Positions 11,200 through 22,938 of a stretch of 64,000 nucleotides of DNA are shown here, piece by piece; position 1 is the stretch's first letter; the number at the start of each line of letters is the position of its first letter. The translations under genes and the position numbers were made by a program. The notes under the pieces were generated by a model that worked only from the letters and a program-made list of their open reading frames with translations, did no database searches and was not told the origin of the DNA. Source of the DNA: Camellia lanceoleosa (taxonomy: Eukaryota; Streptophyta; Magnoliopsida; Ericales; Theaceae); assembly GCA_025200525.1 (NCBI GenBank), contig CM045762.1:110024734-110088733 (forward strand). Direction: 5' to 3'.

Positions 11200-12400
11200 A
11201 ATTGCTAGAGAAGGGCTTTATTCGCCTAGTGTTTCACCGTGGGGAGCACCGACCCTCTTTGCAAAAAAGAAAGATGGTGCCTTGATACTTTACTTTGATT
11301 ACCGGAAGTTAAATTGGGTTACGGTCAAGAATAAGTATCGTATGCCCCGTATTGATGATTTGTTTGACCAGTTGAAGGGTTCCCGTTGTTTCTCTAAGAT
11401 AGACTTGAGATTGGGTTACCACCAGTTGAGGGTTAGGGAGGAGGATATTTCGAAGACGGCATTTCGTACGCAGTATGGCCACTATGAGTTTCTGGTGATG
11501 CCTTTTGGGCTCACCATTGCACCGACAGTCTTTATGGACTTGATGAACCGGATATTCCGGGAATTCTTAGATCATTTTGTGGTCATTTTCGTAGACGACA
11601 TTCTGATTTATTCACCTTCTGAGGTGGAGTACGAGGAACACTTGAGAGTGGTGCTTGAGTTGCTTAGAGCCCATAGGCTGTATGCCAAATTTGGGAAATG
11701 TGAGTTCTGGCTAGGAGAGGTCAAGTTCTTGGGCCATGTAGTCTCCGAGGAAAGGGTGTCTATTGATACATCCAAGATTAAGGCAATGCAGGATTGGGCA
11801 CAGCCTAAGGGTGTTTTTGAGATCTGCAGTTTTCTGGGATTAGCGGGGTATTACTGCCGGTTTGTGAAGGATTTCTCCAAGCTAGCTTCACTGTTGACTA
11901 GATTGACACGGAAAGGGGTCAAATTTGTATGGAGTGAGACTTGTGAAAAGTCGTTCCAAGAGCTGAAAGTTAGACTCACCACCGCTTCGGTCTTGATTAT
12001 TCCAGAGAGAGGTTTGGGTTATGCAGTTTATTGTGATGCTTCACGAGAGGGTTTGGGTTGTGTGTTGATGCAAGAGGGGAAAGTGGTAGCTTATGGCTCG
12101 TGTCAGTTAAAAATACACGAGAGAAATTACCCTACACATGACCTAGAATTGGCAGCTGTGATTTTTGCCTTGAAGATTTGAAGGCACTACCTTTATGGTG
12201 AGAGGTTTGAGGTATTCTCGGATCATAAGAGTCTGAAATATCTATTTACACAGAAAGACTTGAACTTGAGGCAGAGGAGGTGGATGGAGCTTATTGAGGA
12301 TTACGACTTCAAGTTGCATTATCATCCGGGGAAGGCCAATGCTGTGGCCGACGCCCTTAGTAGAAGATCCATTAGTGATGTAGCTTGTATAGCCATCCGA
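11200..12400 (+). pseudogene. Element A reverse transcriptase and RNase H
   Basis: Copies element RNA to DNA and degrades the RNA strand. The open stretch 11282-12181 contains RT motifs [25 protein letters not shown] and the catalytic FVDDILIYS (residues 103-111). The thumb region has FLGHVVS and [16 protein letters not shown]. RNase H follows, with its acidic residues in YCDAS, HDLELA and FSDHKSL. The only break is TGA at 12179-12181 replacing Trp in LKIWRHY (as read in element C), after which the same frame continues to VADALSRR near 12360. This is the best-preserved part of element A. Confidence 0.9.
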
Positions 12401-13925
12401 GAGTGGGAGATGTTGGGTACACTTGGTGAGTTTGATTTGCTTCTGGGCAAATCCGTTGAGGCTGCTGCCTTGTTTTCTGTTGTTGCGCAGCCTACACTTG
12501 TAACTCGGGTGTTAGAGGCACAGAGAGGTGACCTTAAGGTAGAATCCCTCCGAGAGAAGATCTCCAGTGAGAAGGTTGAGAAGGGTTTAACGGTATATCC
12601 TGACTTAAGTGTGAGATACCGAGACCGTTTGTTTGTACCGGAGTCTTGCCGGGAGGAGGTACTCCGAGAGTTTCACCATTCACGCCTTGTGGTGCATCCG
12701 GGAGGCACTAAGATGTATCAGGATTTGGGTCACCAGTTTTGGTGGCGGGGAATGAAGAGAGATGTGGCAGTTTTTGTGTCTAAGTCCCTTACTTATCAGC
12801 AAGTGAAGGCCGAACATCAGAGGCCAGCGGGTTTGTTGCAACCCTTGCCTATTGCCGAGTGGAAGTGGGAGCATGTCACTATTGACTTCGTTGTAGGTCT
12901 TCCGAGGACTCAGCGGGGTAGTGATGCTATTTGGGTGGTTGTAGACCGATTGACAAAGTCGGCGCACTTTATCCCTATGCGTGTGAGAGATTCGGTAGAT
13001 CATCTTGCCGACTTGTATATTCGGGACATAGTGAGGTTGCACGGGGTCCCAGTGTCGATCATCTCAATAGTGATCCACGCTTTACTGCTAGGTCATGGTA
13101 GAGTTTGCAGAGTGCCATGGGCACTAGGTTGACCTTTAGTACGGCTTACCATCCTCAAACTAACGGGCAGTCCGAGCATACTATTTAGATCCTTGAGGAT
13201 ATGCTTCGAGATTGTGTTCTTGACTTTAGTGGGTCGTGGGAGAGGCACTTGCTTTGGTGGAGTTTGCCTATAACAACAGTTTTCAATTGAGTATCGGTAT
13301 GGCACCGTTTGAGGCCCTGTATGGCTGACCTTCTAGGTCTCCAGTTTGTTGGGCCGAGGTGGGTGATGCACCTTTGTTGGGCCCGGAGTTGGTGAGGGAA
13401 ATGACAGAGAAAGTTGAACTTATCCGTAGGAGGCTTGTTACAGCCCAGAGTCATCAAAAATGTTATGCCGACCGTAGGAGGAGGCCTTTGGCATTTGAGG
13501 TGGGTGATCTCGTGTTTATGAAGATATCACCCAAGCGAGGTTTGATGAGATTTGGTAAGAGAGGGAAGTTGTCCACTCGATTTATTGGCCCTTTTGAGAT
13601 CCTTGAGAGGATTGGCGAGGTTGCCTATTGTTTAGCTTTGCCGCCGCAGTTGTCCAGAGTTCATGACGTATTTCATGTTAGTATGCTTTGGAAGTACGAG
13701 CTGGATCCATCGCATGTATTGGATTGGACCGACTTGGAGATTGACGAGGATGCCTCGTATGAGGAGAGAGCGGTTCGGGTCTTGGATAGGCGGGATCAAG
13801 TCTTGTGAGGCAAGACCATTCCCTTGGTAAAAGTTTTGTGGAAACATCACGGAGTGGAGGAAGCCACTTGAGAACGTGAGTTGGAGGTCCAAGAGAAATA
13901 TCCGGATCTATTTGTAGACGTTTGA
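12401..13925 (+). pseudogene. Element A integrase with chromodomain-like C-terminus
   Basis: Would insert element cDNA into the genome. The N-terminal zinc-binding region keeps the His pair (HHSRLVVH) but both Cys are lost (SKSLTYQQ, where element C has SKCLTCQR). The catalytic core starts with [10 protein letters not shown] deletion near 13070 destroys the second catalytic Asp segment (SDRDPRF in element C). Stops lie near 13185 and 13327. The open stretch 13359-13808 holds the GPF module (FIGPFEILERIGEVAY), and the chromodomain-like tail runs to TGA at 13923-13925 with two internal stops. Chromodomains of this lineage are thought to bind histone marks and steer insertion to heterochromatin. 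Clearly inactive. Confidence 0.87.
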
Positions 13926-14316
13926 GTATATGTTGTATATTTTCTTGTGTTGTTAAACTTTAAGAGCATTGAATGTGTCTTACATTGTAAAACATTGTAT
14001 ATGTTTCGGTTTATGGAAGTATTGTAGAACTTGCCTTGAAATGGAAGTTTATTACAACATTGCATATGTTGAATGTGTTGTAGAAATGGAAATATATCAT
14101 GAACATTGAATATGATATGGAATTCTGAATCTTGTATATTGGAAATTATTGGATTTGGAAGAAATGCATGTTGATAATGCAAGTTGTAAAATATATTGTG
14201 AAATGCCTCTTGGTAAGAGATGGAATGACCAGTAATGGGTCAAGTTATTGAATATTGAAACGTAATATTGTTGGAAATTGAGGAAAACTTGTTTTTGAAA
14301 ACTTGTGCCTAATTTT

Positions 14317-14358
14317 GGGGACGAAATTCTTTAAGGGGGGGGGGGGGGAGGGGAAGGT
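14317..14358 (+). other. Polypurine tract region of element A
   Basis: The sequence GGGGACGAAATTCTTTAAGG followed by a run of 14 G, then AGGGGAAGGT, sits immediately before the LTR. In LTR elements this purine tract resists RNase H and primes plus-strand DNA synthesis. Element C has the same motif at 55567-55597 with a shorter G-run. Confidence 0.85.
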
Positions 14359-16546
14359 TATAGCGACCCCGGGTTTTTCCCCTTTATGTACAGTGTTCCG
14401 GACTTATGTTCCGTAGTATTGGCTATTGTTATATCTTGTTTCCGTCCTTCAATACTTTGTCTTTGAGTTATAGGATGTGTTGGGCAGGTCTGTAACAGGT
14501 TTGGTGAGTTTTGAAACAAATGGTTGCTGCCAATTTTTGGTGTCTTCGCTCGAGCGACGACTTTGTCGCTTGAGCGAGCTCTTTGTTTTAGATCCTTAGC
14601 TCGAGCCAGGGTTTGTTCGCTCGAGTGAGAGTTGAGTTTTGTATCTGGTGGCTCGAGCGAGAGGTCCTTCGCTCGAGTTTGCGTCTGCGTCTGGTTCTGG
14701 ACCAGAGAGTTGCATTTCTTGGCTCGAGCGAGCTTTCCTTCGCTCGAGCGAGCATTCTGTCGCTCGAGCGTGCTTTTGGGTTGCAGACCTGAAGCTTCGA
14801 ATTGTTGGCTCGAGCGAGACTTTCTACGCTCTAGCGAGGGTTCTTTGTGTCTGGTCGCTCGAGCTACCAATCCTTCGCTCGAGCGAGCCTGTGTTATATC
14901 AGTAGGCAGCAGCGGGGAACACTTCACTTTTTCACCTCTTTTGATTTCAAAACCCTAGAATTCAGCTCTCTCTCTCTCTCTCTCTACACTTACCTTCTCT
15001 CTAGAGATTGATCTACTTCTAGTGAGTTCCTACCCTAATCTCTTTGCAAGAAAGGTAGAGGGTTGTGTGGGCTTCTTTTTAATCTGAAAAATCTTGGATT
15101 TGGAGCACTTTCAGTTTTGGTCATCTTCTCCTTTAGGCTTCGAATTTCGAGGTAGGGATACCCTACTCCATCTTATGAGCTTTGTCTTTAAATTTTGGCA
15201 TTTTGATATGTTCGGGTTGTTGGATAATTTTGGAAAAGTCAGGGTTTGTTATGTAATTAACAAAAGAGGGATTTTCAAATAATAAAACCTATGTGAATGT
15301 GAGTTGTTACAAAATGGAATTATTGTTGTTAGATTGGTGAAATCAAACCTTAGGGTTAATATGTGAAATATGGGAAAATGCCCTAATTATAATGATAAAT
15401 TAATTTGTATAATTAATTTTGGGAAATAAGAAATTGAGTTGAGAATATTGAAATTGGAAAATTATGGGATTGAATGGTGTAGTTGGATTAATTTATCACT
15501 CACCTATGGAAATGTTGATATTATATCTATTTGATGCATTTATTTTCTATTTAGAAATAACTGCTTTGGGCTATCGGCAGAGGATAGTCTTGAATGTTGT
15601 AGACAATGCATGATGATTAGGCAAACTAAAACTAATCAATTGAATATGTCATCGAATATGGCGCTTGGAATAATACATCAAATTTATGTATTGATTGACC
15701 TTGTATATGATATGTATTTATATACATTGTGTTGTGTGGGAGGAGATATGGGATGTACTCCATGGTTTGGGGGAAGATAGGGGATGGACTCCTAAACCGA
15801 GCATTGTTTGGGAGGAGATAGGCGATGTACTCCAATGATACAGCTAATATGTGTATCTATTGAAGTATTGATATAGCAAATCTGTATATCATACATGAAG
15901 TTTGGAAGTATTTTGTTTATGTGTATCTATTGTGAAGAGAGAAGTGTTTAATATGAATTGTTATTCCAATTGAAATGGATGTACTATTAATATGAGATGT
16001 AATCTCATTTAAATTATCTGGCCAGGTTCTGAGCCACGTTTATGAAATGAGTTGATAAGTAAAGTAAAGTGAAATGTAACATGGACACAAGTGTCGTGGA
16101 ACTGTATTGTGATATAACAGGTTTATGTGCGTTAACCATCTATCAATTGCTATTGTTTTAGTCATTGCTTATATTCGGTTTAGTATATCTCTGCTGGGCT
16201 GTGGCTCACCCTATATGGGACATCATTTTCAGGTTCAGGTGACATGTCACCTCCAAGGACATAGCTTGGAAGGTTTTGGGAGTTGAAGACTCTTTTGTTG
16301 TTTTGTTATCTTTTATTGTATTACATATAAATTCAGGCCAAGGGCTTAATATGATGTGAGTTAGTACTCTCTTTTGTGTAACCAAGTGTTGACTTGGAAA
16401 GTTGTAAGCCATTGGGTATTTAGTTTTGTTGTCAATATGTAATACATTTGTAAGGACTACTCTAATAAATGGAAAAGTGTTTATTTCTCTTATATCAATG
16501 CATGTCAAGAATGTGGGGTTTTATGTATTATTCTGAGGGCATTACA
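14359..16546 (+). repeat. Element A 3' LTR (2.19 kb)
   Basis: Starts TATAGCGACC right after the polypurine tract and ends GGGCATTACA at 16546, the same boundaries as the LTRs of B, C and D. It contains the CTCGAG array (14547-14890), a long CT run (about 14968-14986), the conserved GGTAGGGATACCCTACTCC segment (near 15150), a GGAGATAGGGGATG minisatellite (15736-15834) and the conserved CTGGGCTGTGGCTCACCC block (about 16193). No coding capacity. Confidence 0.88.
14547..14890. repeat. CTCGAG palindrome array in the element A LTR
   Basis: About a dozen copies of a GCTCGAGCGA-type motif, each usually preceded by TTC or TTGG, at irregular 12-60 bp spacing. Variants include GCTTGAGCGA and GCTCTAGCGA. 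The array lies in the likely U3 region, upstream of the CT run. It creates spurious Arg/Ser/Leu/Glu-rich ORFs in several frames (SLERAF, LRSSE), which I do not count as genes. Confidence 0.88.
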
Positions 16547-16898
16547 TGTAATGCCAGTAATGCTTATATTGGAAGAGTTACCATTGATAACAATGCAATC
16601 ATCACCTATATTATTGTGAAAAAATTAGCCCATTGCAAGTTAACAACAATAACAACTTGAAAACGGTGAAGACGTATTACTTACCAGTTGCGATGTATGA
16701 GTAGTGGATGTGAATATAGCTAGAGCTAGAGATGTCAATTCTATCGGTGTTATGACTGTTTCCAGGTACACTTATATTGACATGAGAAATACTTACATTT
16801 TTTTTAATTATTTATGCCAATATGATTTCTTGGGGAATCAATATGGTTCAAAGCACTAAGTTGGAGATCATTGCATCTAGTAAAGCGTACCAGCTTCA
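16547..16898 (-). pseudogene. Polygalacturonase (GH28) exons 4 and 5, broken
   Basis: Two exon pieces on the minus strand. The upstream one (16898-16685) encodes VRFTRCNDLQLSALNHIDSP, HVNISVPGNSHNTDRI and YIHIHYSYIATG. It ends at a good GTAAGT donor. The next (16605-16547), after an AG acceptor, supplies GDDCIVINGNSSNISITGI. Together they give the GH28 family signatures NTDGI (here NTDRI, Gly lost) and TGDDCIS (here TGDDCIV), the active-site Asp pair for pectin hydrolysis. A one-base insertion and stop near 16800 break the first exon. Element A's LTR cuts the second at 16546, and the expected CGPGHGISIGS segment is not in the window. Exons 1-3 lie at 28.5-22.4 kb. Not in the ORF-length range, so easily missed. 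Confidence 0.82.
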
Positions 16899-17439
16899 CT
16901 ATTCTCATTTGTTCAGAAAATTTCTCCACAAAGTTTTGGCTAATGTCTTAACTATAATTATATACATATACAATTTCATTTGGACTACGTCTTTTGCGAA
17001 CACGAATTTCCATTGCCATGTTTCAACTGTAGTAATATGCAAATTTATGGAGTTTTTGCGACATATATTTAGAAGTCGTTTATAAGGTGACACGTCAAAT
17101 TTTTTATTTTCATATGAAGATCTCATGTAATAGTGATTTTAAAGAAGATTAGGAAGTAAATTTGAAAAACAAGAGAGTATATAATTAGTCAGTAAAAGAA
17201 CAAGAGAGGTTACATGTAAGAAAAGAGAAAGAGAAAAGAGTGTGAGAAAGGGTGCGATGTTTTAGAAAATATAAAGATTTGGAATTTATAAATAACCAAT
17301 TTTAAATAAGAATTTAAAAATGACATTATTTTATCTTGGGTATTGAGCTGAGCATCGTGCTTTAGCTAGCTTCACATTCATGCTTCCTTTTCTGCTCTTT
17401 TTTTTTTTTTTTTCATTTTTCGTTTGAAATTTTTCAATA
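16899..17439 (-). other. Remnant of PG intron 3, AT-rich
   Basis: Between PG exon 4 and the LTR P insertion. AT-rich, with a run of about 16 T near 17400-17414. I see no gene or element signature in it. Confidence 0.4.
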
Positions 17440-17578
17440 TCCATAGAAAGTCATCTTACTATTGGGCAGTTGATCGAGCGGACTGCGTGTATATCAGATC
17501 ACGAAAATGACTTTTTACATAACTTTTTCAGATCTTTTCTCCCTAAAATCTAAAGTTGAGACCCTCTCTCTCCGTAAA

Positions 17579-17641
17579 ACACACACACACACACACACGC
17601 ACACACACACACACACTCTCTCTCTCTCTCTCTCTCTCTCT
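17579..17641. repeat. (CA)n(CT)n compound microsatellite
   Basis: About 19 AC repeats with one GC interruption pass directly into about 13 CT repeats. It occupies the position of the CT run found upstream of the predicted transcription start in related LTRs. Confidence 0.95.
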
Positions 17642-19861
17642 ACATTTTCACCTAGTTCTAGTGATTTCCCCATCCTAATCCCTTTGATAAAATGTAGACC
17701 ATCTCAAGACCTCCATTTTGATCCGAATAGAGTTGGATTTCGACATTTTGAAGTTTCCCTCTTGCTTGGTTCATCCTCTCTCTTTGAGGTAGGAGTTTTC
17801 TGCACTTTTATATGGTCTTTAGCTTGGTTATTTGCCGTTGTGTAACAATGGTGGGATTTGGGAGTATTTTGAACGAGCTTAGGGTTTGGGTGTGAAATAA
17901 AAAAAGGGGTTTCAATATGAGTGTGAAATAAATGATTATGGTTGAGTACAAGGTTCTATGGTGGCAAAATAGTTAATTTTGGCATTTGGGTTGATATTTG
18001 GAAAAATGGGATTTTTGCCCTAAATGGGTCAAATTGTTATTTTGTGTAAATAATTGAAATTGATAATGGTAATTGGATGATTATTGATGTACATGGTGAA
18101 GTTGGACACATGTTGTCTCTCACCCATGGAAATTTTAATAATATATCGGTTAAGAAGATTGTTTATCTGTTTAGAAATATCTGTATTGGACTATCGGTGG
18201 AGAATCGCTATGATTGTTGTAGAAATTGCATAAGGATTAGGTAAATTGAAACTACTTTAGTGCTGATTGTCATTGAATATGACTAAGATTTATATGTAGT
18301 GTATATGTATGATTGTTTGGAAAGAGAAATGAGAAGTACTCCTTTGTTTGGGAGGAGAGAGGGGATGGACTCCATTGAAATTAAGTTGGCAGGAGTGTCT
18401 AGGGTGAAAGTCCTGAAATCTTGTGTGCTCATGGGTGTCGATCTCGCAGATGAAATTTCTATAAAATGGTAGATTTGAAGTGTTTGTGTGATAATGTATT
18501 GAATTAGAAAATCACTGAGTTGTAGTCTCTGTTGGGTTGTTGCAAATAATGAAATTGACCTATGAATTGAGAAGAATAAATGAACTTGAAATGAATTGAA
18601 GGAAAATAAATTGAAATATGAACTTTGGGACTTTCCGATCATATGTAATATGAATGTCTTGTCACAAGCCTTGCATATGCACAATTGTACTTATATCTTG
18701 TTAAATCTCACATACTGTCACGCCTCAAATTTTAATTACTCGAAAACATTACCAAGAGCCTGAAATTTAGGTCCATTTTTTTTAATTAAAAATATCTATT
18801 ACCCTTGAGTAATAGAAACATAATAGTACATGTTCTCTCTCATGAGGAGTACAACAATAATAATAATACATGCCAAGCTCCCGCTACGGGGTTACAAATA
18901 AATGATTACAAACATCACAGCACAATGAGATTACACACAAGAGATACATGAACTTCCTAATCCTTCAACCAATCAATCCGAAATCTCTTCCTGTAAAAAA
19001 AATGAAACAACAAGGGGTGAGCACAATTGCCCAGTAGGAATCTCATAGTTCTAAAACAATAACCATCCTATAGATAGAAATGACCATGCATGTAGAGTGA
19101 TACCATATAGTAGGTGACGTTTTGTAATTTTAAAATATCATATGTAGAGTACCTTTTTCTCAAAATTTATTTGAACATTTAAGGAAAACCTTTAACCATC
19201 AAAAACTATCTTTTTTTAACAGAAAACCAAAAATCCTTTTTGGAAACAAACATGTTTAAGGAACCACATCATTTTATATTTATTAACACATTCCACAATA
19301 TTCCTCTTTTTATTCCCATTCTCCCATTTTCTAGTTACATTTATTATAACGTCATAACCTCAAGTTCAAGTTCCCTTAATACTTCAAAACATCCCACATA
19401 CGTGCTATTCCCACCAATCTATTCATATTTGTTGTAACTCCTCAATACAAAAATCCAAATCTCTTTTATAGTCAATAATTGTTATCCTATACTCAACTCC
19501 TATTTATCTAACAACTATATCACATCCACACTTGCATTATCAACTATAATTCAACATATCACAACTACATTATATCCACATGTGCGTTATCAATCATAAT
19601 TAAACATATCCAAAGGATAATAGATCTTTTTAATTCAATTTCTCAATTAATCATAAAACAAAACTTTTAATTTTTCTTAATAGATACAACCCGATGAGTT
19701 CTTTATCACCAATCCCTTATCCAATTACCATTTCATTATCCATTCTTTTCAAATAATTTCTATATACATTTCCATTTCATACATACATCAAATGGTAATT
19801 TCACAAGTTCATCACAAATCACATATATCGTCACTGACCTCAACACACTTCACAACACATT

Positions 19862-20395
19862 CCAGCTTTTACCGGCTTGATACGACGGGATAACGGGCAC
19901 CCAATTCATAGCACATTCCACCTTTTGCTGGCTATTATACGACGGGAAGTGAAATCCCAAAAATCATTTTCTCAAAAACCATATCTTTTTCCAAAACCCA
20001 TTTTCAACTTCTTAAAACCATCCTGCACATTTGCCGACTATTATATGGCAGGACGTGGGCACCCAAAGCATTTTCAAAAACCATCCATTTTTTCACTTTT
20101 GCCGGCTACAATACAGCAGGATTATGTGGACACCCAAAAATCATTTTTCTACTTTCGCCGACTACAATACGGCAGGACTGTGTGGACACCCAAAAACACT
20201 TTTCCCACATTCGTCCAGCGATAAGCCTAGATAGGGCAATCGGGCACCTTGAATTCAAACCACCCCCACATTTACCAACTATTATATGGACGGTTGTGGG
20301 CACTGAAAAATCATTTTTTTTTTAATTTTTAAAACAATTCCCCACATTTACCGGCTATGATGCAGACGGTTGTGGGCACCAAAAAATCATTTTTC
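19862..20395. repeat. Tandem repeat GCCGGCTA..TACGGCAGG..GGGCACCC in LTR N1
   Basis: Seven diverged units begin near 19867, 19922, 20028, 20095, 20151, 20265 and 20340. Each has a (C/T)TTGCCG(G/A)CTA core, a TATGGCAGGA-like middle, GTGGGCACCC or GTGGACACCC, and an AAAATCATTTTT tail. Unit length is about 55-75 bp. Confidence 0.8.
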
Positions 20396-21384
20396 AACTC
20401 CCCGCGCAGGTACCAACCACAACACAACCCAACACAACTCAACTCAACCCAACACAACTCAATTCCACACAACACAACTCAGCTAACTTAACACCACATA
20501 ACCCAACACAATTCACATAACACACAACAAGATTCAACACAACCATTTCAACACAGAGCTCATATCATCCATACCATTAGTAATTTATTTTCCCCCAAGT
20601 TTGGTTCACATTATAACATAATTTAAAACATCAACATTGAGGGTTCAATCGCAACTTTTACATAAATTTGCCAACTTTTTAAAATTTCAATTAAACTTGT
20701 ACATGTGTAATTTAACACTTCAATTTCATGATTCTACTATCAATTGAAGCAAAACCATTAACCATCTTCATGAGCCAAACTAGAGTTTTTAAGAGAAGTT
20801 AAAACTTTTCACAAAACACATTTTATTCCAACCCTTCTATTACTTTTACACCCAAACTCATGACCCAAGATCTTAACCCAACAAGTTAACCCAACTCCCT
20901 TCAAACCCTAACCCCCAATCTCATGATTCATCACAATATGCATAAAAATATAAACTTTTGTGTTTATATAAAGAAAATACCACAATTCTATCCATAAACG
21001 AGGGTATTGAAAGAGAACTGGAAACCCCTAGCCCTTGAAGCCAAGAGATGATAACCCAAAAATCAATGGCGACGAAACCATGAACCAATCGGACCAAAAG
21101 GAAGCCCTCGACGAGATCTACACTGTTTCTCAAAGGACCATGGTGAAAAGATCACTCCATGTGAGTAGATCTAAAGATTTAAGTGAAAAAGTTTGAGTTT
21201 TAGAGAGAGAGAGAGAGAAGAGAACTCACGGTTTGAGAGAGAGGAAAGAGGAGAAAAAGTGAAATGAAATATGTTTGGAGGCTATTTATAGTAGTAGAGA
21301 AATAGCCCTAAGGTCAATAAAATAATAGGCCCAAAACCCCTCAAAAGTAAGGCCCAAAGCAGCCCAAAAAGCTGAAAATTACAC

Positions 21385-21690
21385 ACAAGGGTCGACCCTT
21401 CGGGCAGAGGTGTCGACCCTCCAGGAAGAAAAGCAATCTGTGTAACATGCAAGGTGTCGACCCTTAGACAAGAAGGGTCAACCCTATTTTCCAGCAACCA
21501 ACACATAGATTTTGCAATATACAAGGGTTGACCCTTCTCAGATTGGTATCGACCCTTCTAGATAGTAACAAGAGGCAGGTGTCGACACCACCAAGGCTGG
21601 TGTTGACGCTATATTCCAGCAACACTTCCAGAAACTTCACCAATAGATAAGGGTTGACCCTTAGGAAGCCTGGTGTCGACTCCATAATAG
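21385..21690. repeat. GTCGAC palindrome array in LTR N1
   Basis: About ten copies of GGTGTCGACCCTT or AGGGTCGACCCTT and close variants (GGGTTGACCC, GGTATCGACC, GGTGTCGACACC) at 20-50 bp spacing. It sits at the same place in its LTR as the CTCGAG array in elements A-D: near the LTR start and upstream of a CT/GA run (21207 on this strand). Confidence 0.87.
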
Positions 21691-22424
21691 AATTTCTAAG
21701 TTCCCAAACAACTTTTTGACAAGAACAAGTGCAAACAAGCAAACCCAATGAGTTTAAATCGGATCATACTCCAAAACCAACATTTAGCAACTCCAAAGAC
21801 TCCTAAAAATGAAAATAAGGGAATTAAATACATTCTCCAATGGATTAAAAGGATGCGGGTGTTACATATACTGTGTTAGATTATTTCTATTGGGCTTTTG
21901 CTCACCCTATTTGGGAAAAACCATTTTCAGGTGCTGGTGACATGCCTCTGCCAGGGCAATAGCTTGAAGGGACTTTTGGGAGCAAGAGCTTCTTTATTTT
22001 GTTATATTCTTTTGTATAGCCAAGGGCTAAAAATGTTTTGAGCTAGGCTCACTTTTGTGTAACCAGGCCATGACTTGGAAAGATGCAAGCCTATAGGGCA
22101 TATCACTATTTGTTTGGTTTTTTAATTCTCTTAGCATTGCAACACATCCTGTAGATTCAGGATGAACATTTGTGAATGTATAATTTATGTGTTAACTTTT
22201 GAAAACGAACTCTAATGAAGAAAAGCATATTATTTCTATTATTCATCTGCTTTAAGGATTGGGTTTACTGTAGCATTTTGAGGCATTACAATCCTTATCT
22301 GGAAAAAGAGAAAGGTAAAAATAGTAATTTTTTCCCATTTCATATTTGACAAAAAATTCCAACAAATTAAACAGAAAATAAAAAAGAAAAGAAAAATTGG
22401 GTCACAATAAATTCGATTACGCAC

Positions 22425-22938
22425 CGAATCAGCAACATCATAAAGGAGTCTATACCACCAAATTGAACCTTGTCCATTGATTTGTCCACCTCCATTGATG
22501 ATAAGGTCATTCACAAATGAGAAAGAAAGCCAATTTTGTATGTTGTTGTACTCTTGCCATGGAGAAAGAGAGCTAGATGCAACAATATGTCCTTCAACCT
22601 ACCCCTTCAAAAAATAATAGTAAAAAGAAAGAAAAAAATGACTACTTTTACAGCGTAGTAGAAAATGAAAAAAGAAATGCAACAAAATAAAAGATAGAAA
22701 ATGAAAAAAAAATGCAACAAAAAAAAAATCCTTTGTGCTTAGTCAAAACATATAAATGAAGAAAAATCTCGAGTGTTGTAGATAAAACTCGCACTAATAC
22801 CTAAATATTAATAGTACTAGAGTTGCATAAACCTTGGAAGGTCGTAGGCATCATCAAGAAAGTCATATATGCTGGTAAGATAAGTTTGGGCAATCCTCTA
22901 GTTGCTTTATATAGATCTCTGCATGCTTTCACAAATGC
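22425..22938 (-). pseudogene. Polygalacturonase (GH28) exons 2 and 3, left copy
   Basis: Exon 2 (22938-22801) encodes AFVKACRDLYKATRGLPKLI and TFQGLC. It joins in phase with exon 1 to give the GH28 start DDS-x-AFVKA. The exon ends ATT-TAG followed by GTATTA, so the last codon, probably Gln originally, is a stop (CAG to TAG), shared with the other copy. Exon 3 (22598-22425) begins after GGGGTAG with VEGHIVASSSLSPWQEYN and contains INGGGQINGQGSIWW, the conserved strand before the catalytic domain. A GTGCGT donor candidate follows DVADS. Minus strand, belonging with exon 1 at 28.4 kb and exons 4-5 at 16.6-16.9 kb. The family hydrolyses pectin homogalacturonan in the cell wall; this copy cannot. 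Confidence 0.83.

Larger units (their letters stand above)
8899..16546 (+). mobile_element. Element A: chromodomain-type (Del/Tekay-like) Ty3/gypsy retrotransposon
   Basis: Plus strand: leader (8899-9253), gag, protease, RT, RNase H, integrase, chromodomain-like tail, polypurine tract and 3' LTR (14359-16546). The 5' LTR and primer site are displaced left of the window by element E. The protein order RT-RH-INT defines Ty3/gypsy. The C-terminal motif VKVLWKHHGVEEAT is typical of chromovirus chromodomains. The 3' LTR end lies in a polygalacturonase exon at 16546/16547. Many stops plus at least four frameshifts show it is an old, inactive copy. Confidence 0.9.
18716..21866 (-). mobile_element. 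LTR N1: 3.15-kb minus-strand solo LTR inside LTR P
   Basis: Bounded by TGTCACGCCTC on the left and GGGTGTTACA on the right, as expected for an LTR read on the minus strand (TGTAACACCC to GAGGCGTGACA). Flanks are CATAC (18711-18715) and TATAC (21867-21871), a 4 of 5 match for a target duplication, and the interrupted LTR P resumes on the other side. Contents include a 60-bp-class tandem repeat (19.86-20.40 kb), AACACAACTC repeats (20.4-20.5 kb), a GA run near 21207 and a GTCGAC array (21.39-21.69 kb). No gag or pol. A family different from A-D. Confidence 0.75.
17440..22290 (+). mobile_element. LTR P: solo or fragmentary gypsy LTR in a PG intron, split by LTR N1
   Basis: Two parts, 17440-18715 and 21867-22290, join into an LTR resembling A-D. 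The first has a CA/CT microsatellite, TTCTAGTGATTTCCCC and the GGAGAGAGGGGATGGACTCC unit. The second has GGGCTTTTGCTCACCCTATTTGG and ends TTTTGAGGCATTACA, the family LTR end. The left limit is uncertain: ATCC-ATAG near 17445 is a candidate, as the right flank begins ATCCT. A trimmed copy of the right part occurs at 36841-37262. No internal protein region remains. Confidence 0.68.

Noticed and set aside
14335..14350. Long G-run as a possible G-quadruplex regulatory element
   Set aside because: It is the variable-length polypurine tract needed for plus-strand priming; no separate function can be inferred.
14632..14958. Overlapping ORFs rich in SLER/LRSSE/ARA in several frames (also near 32.4-32.9, 44.3-44.9, 55.7-56.3 and 60.3-60.9 kb)
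   Set aside because: They are translations of the CTCGAG palindrome array in LTRs, open in both strands because the repeat lacks stops. No domain and no conservation of a single frame.
16538..16555. Palindrome GGCATTACA/TGTAATGCC as two abutting LTR ends, i.e. a second minus-strand LTR at 16547
   Set aside because: Sequence right of 16546 encodes a GH28 exon in reverse (GDDCIVINGNSSNISITGI), so it is host gene, not LTR.
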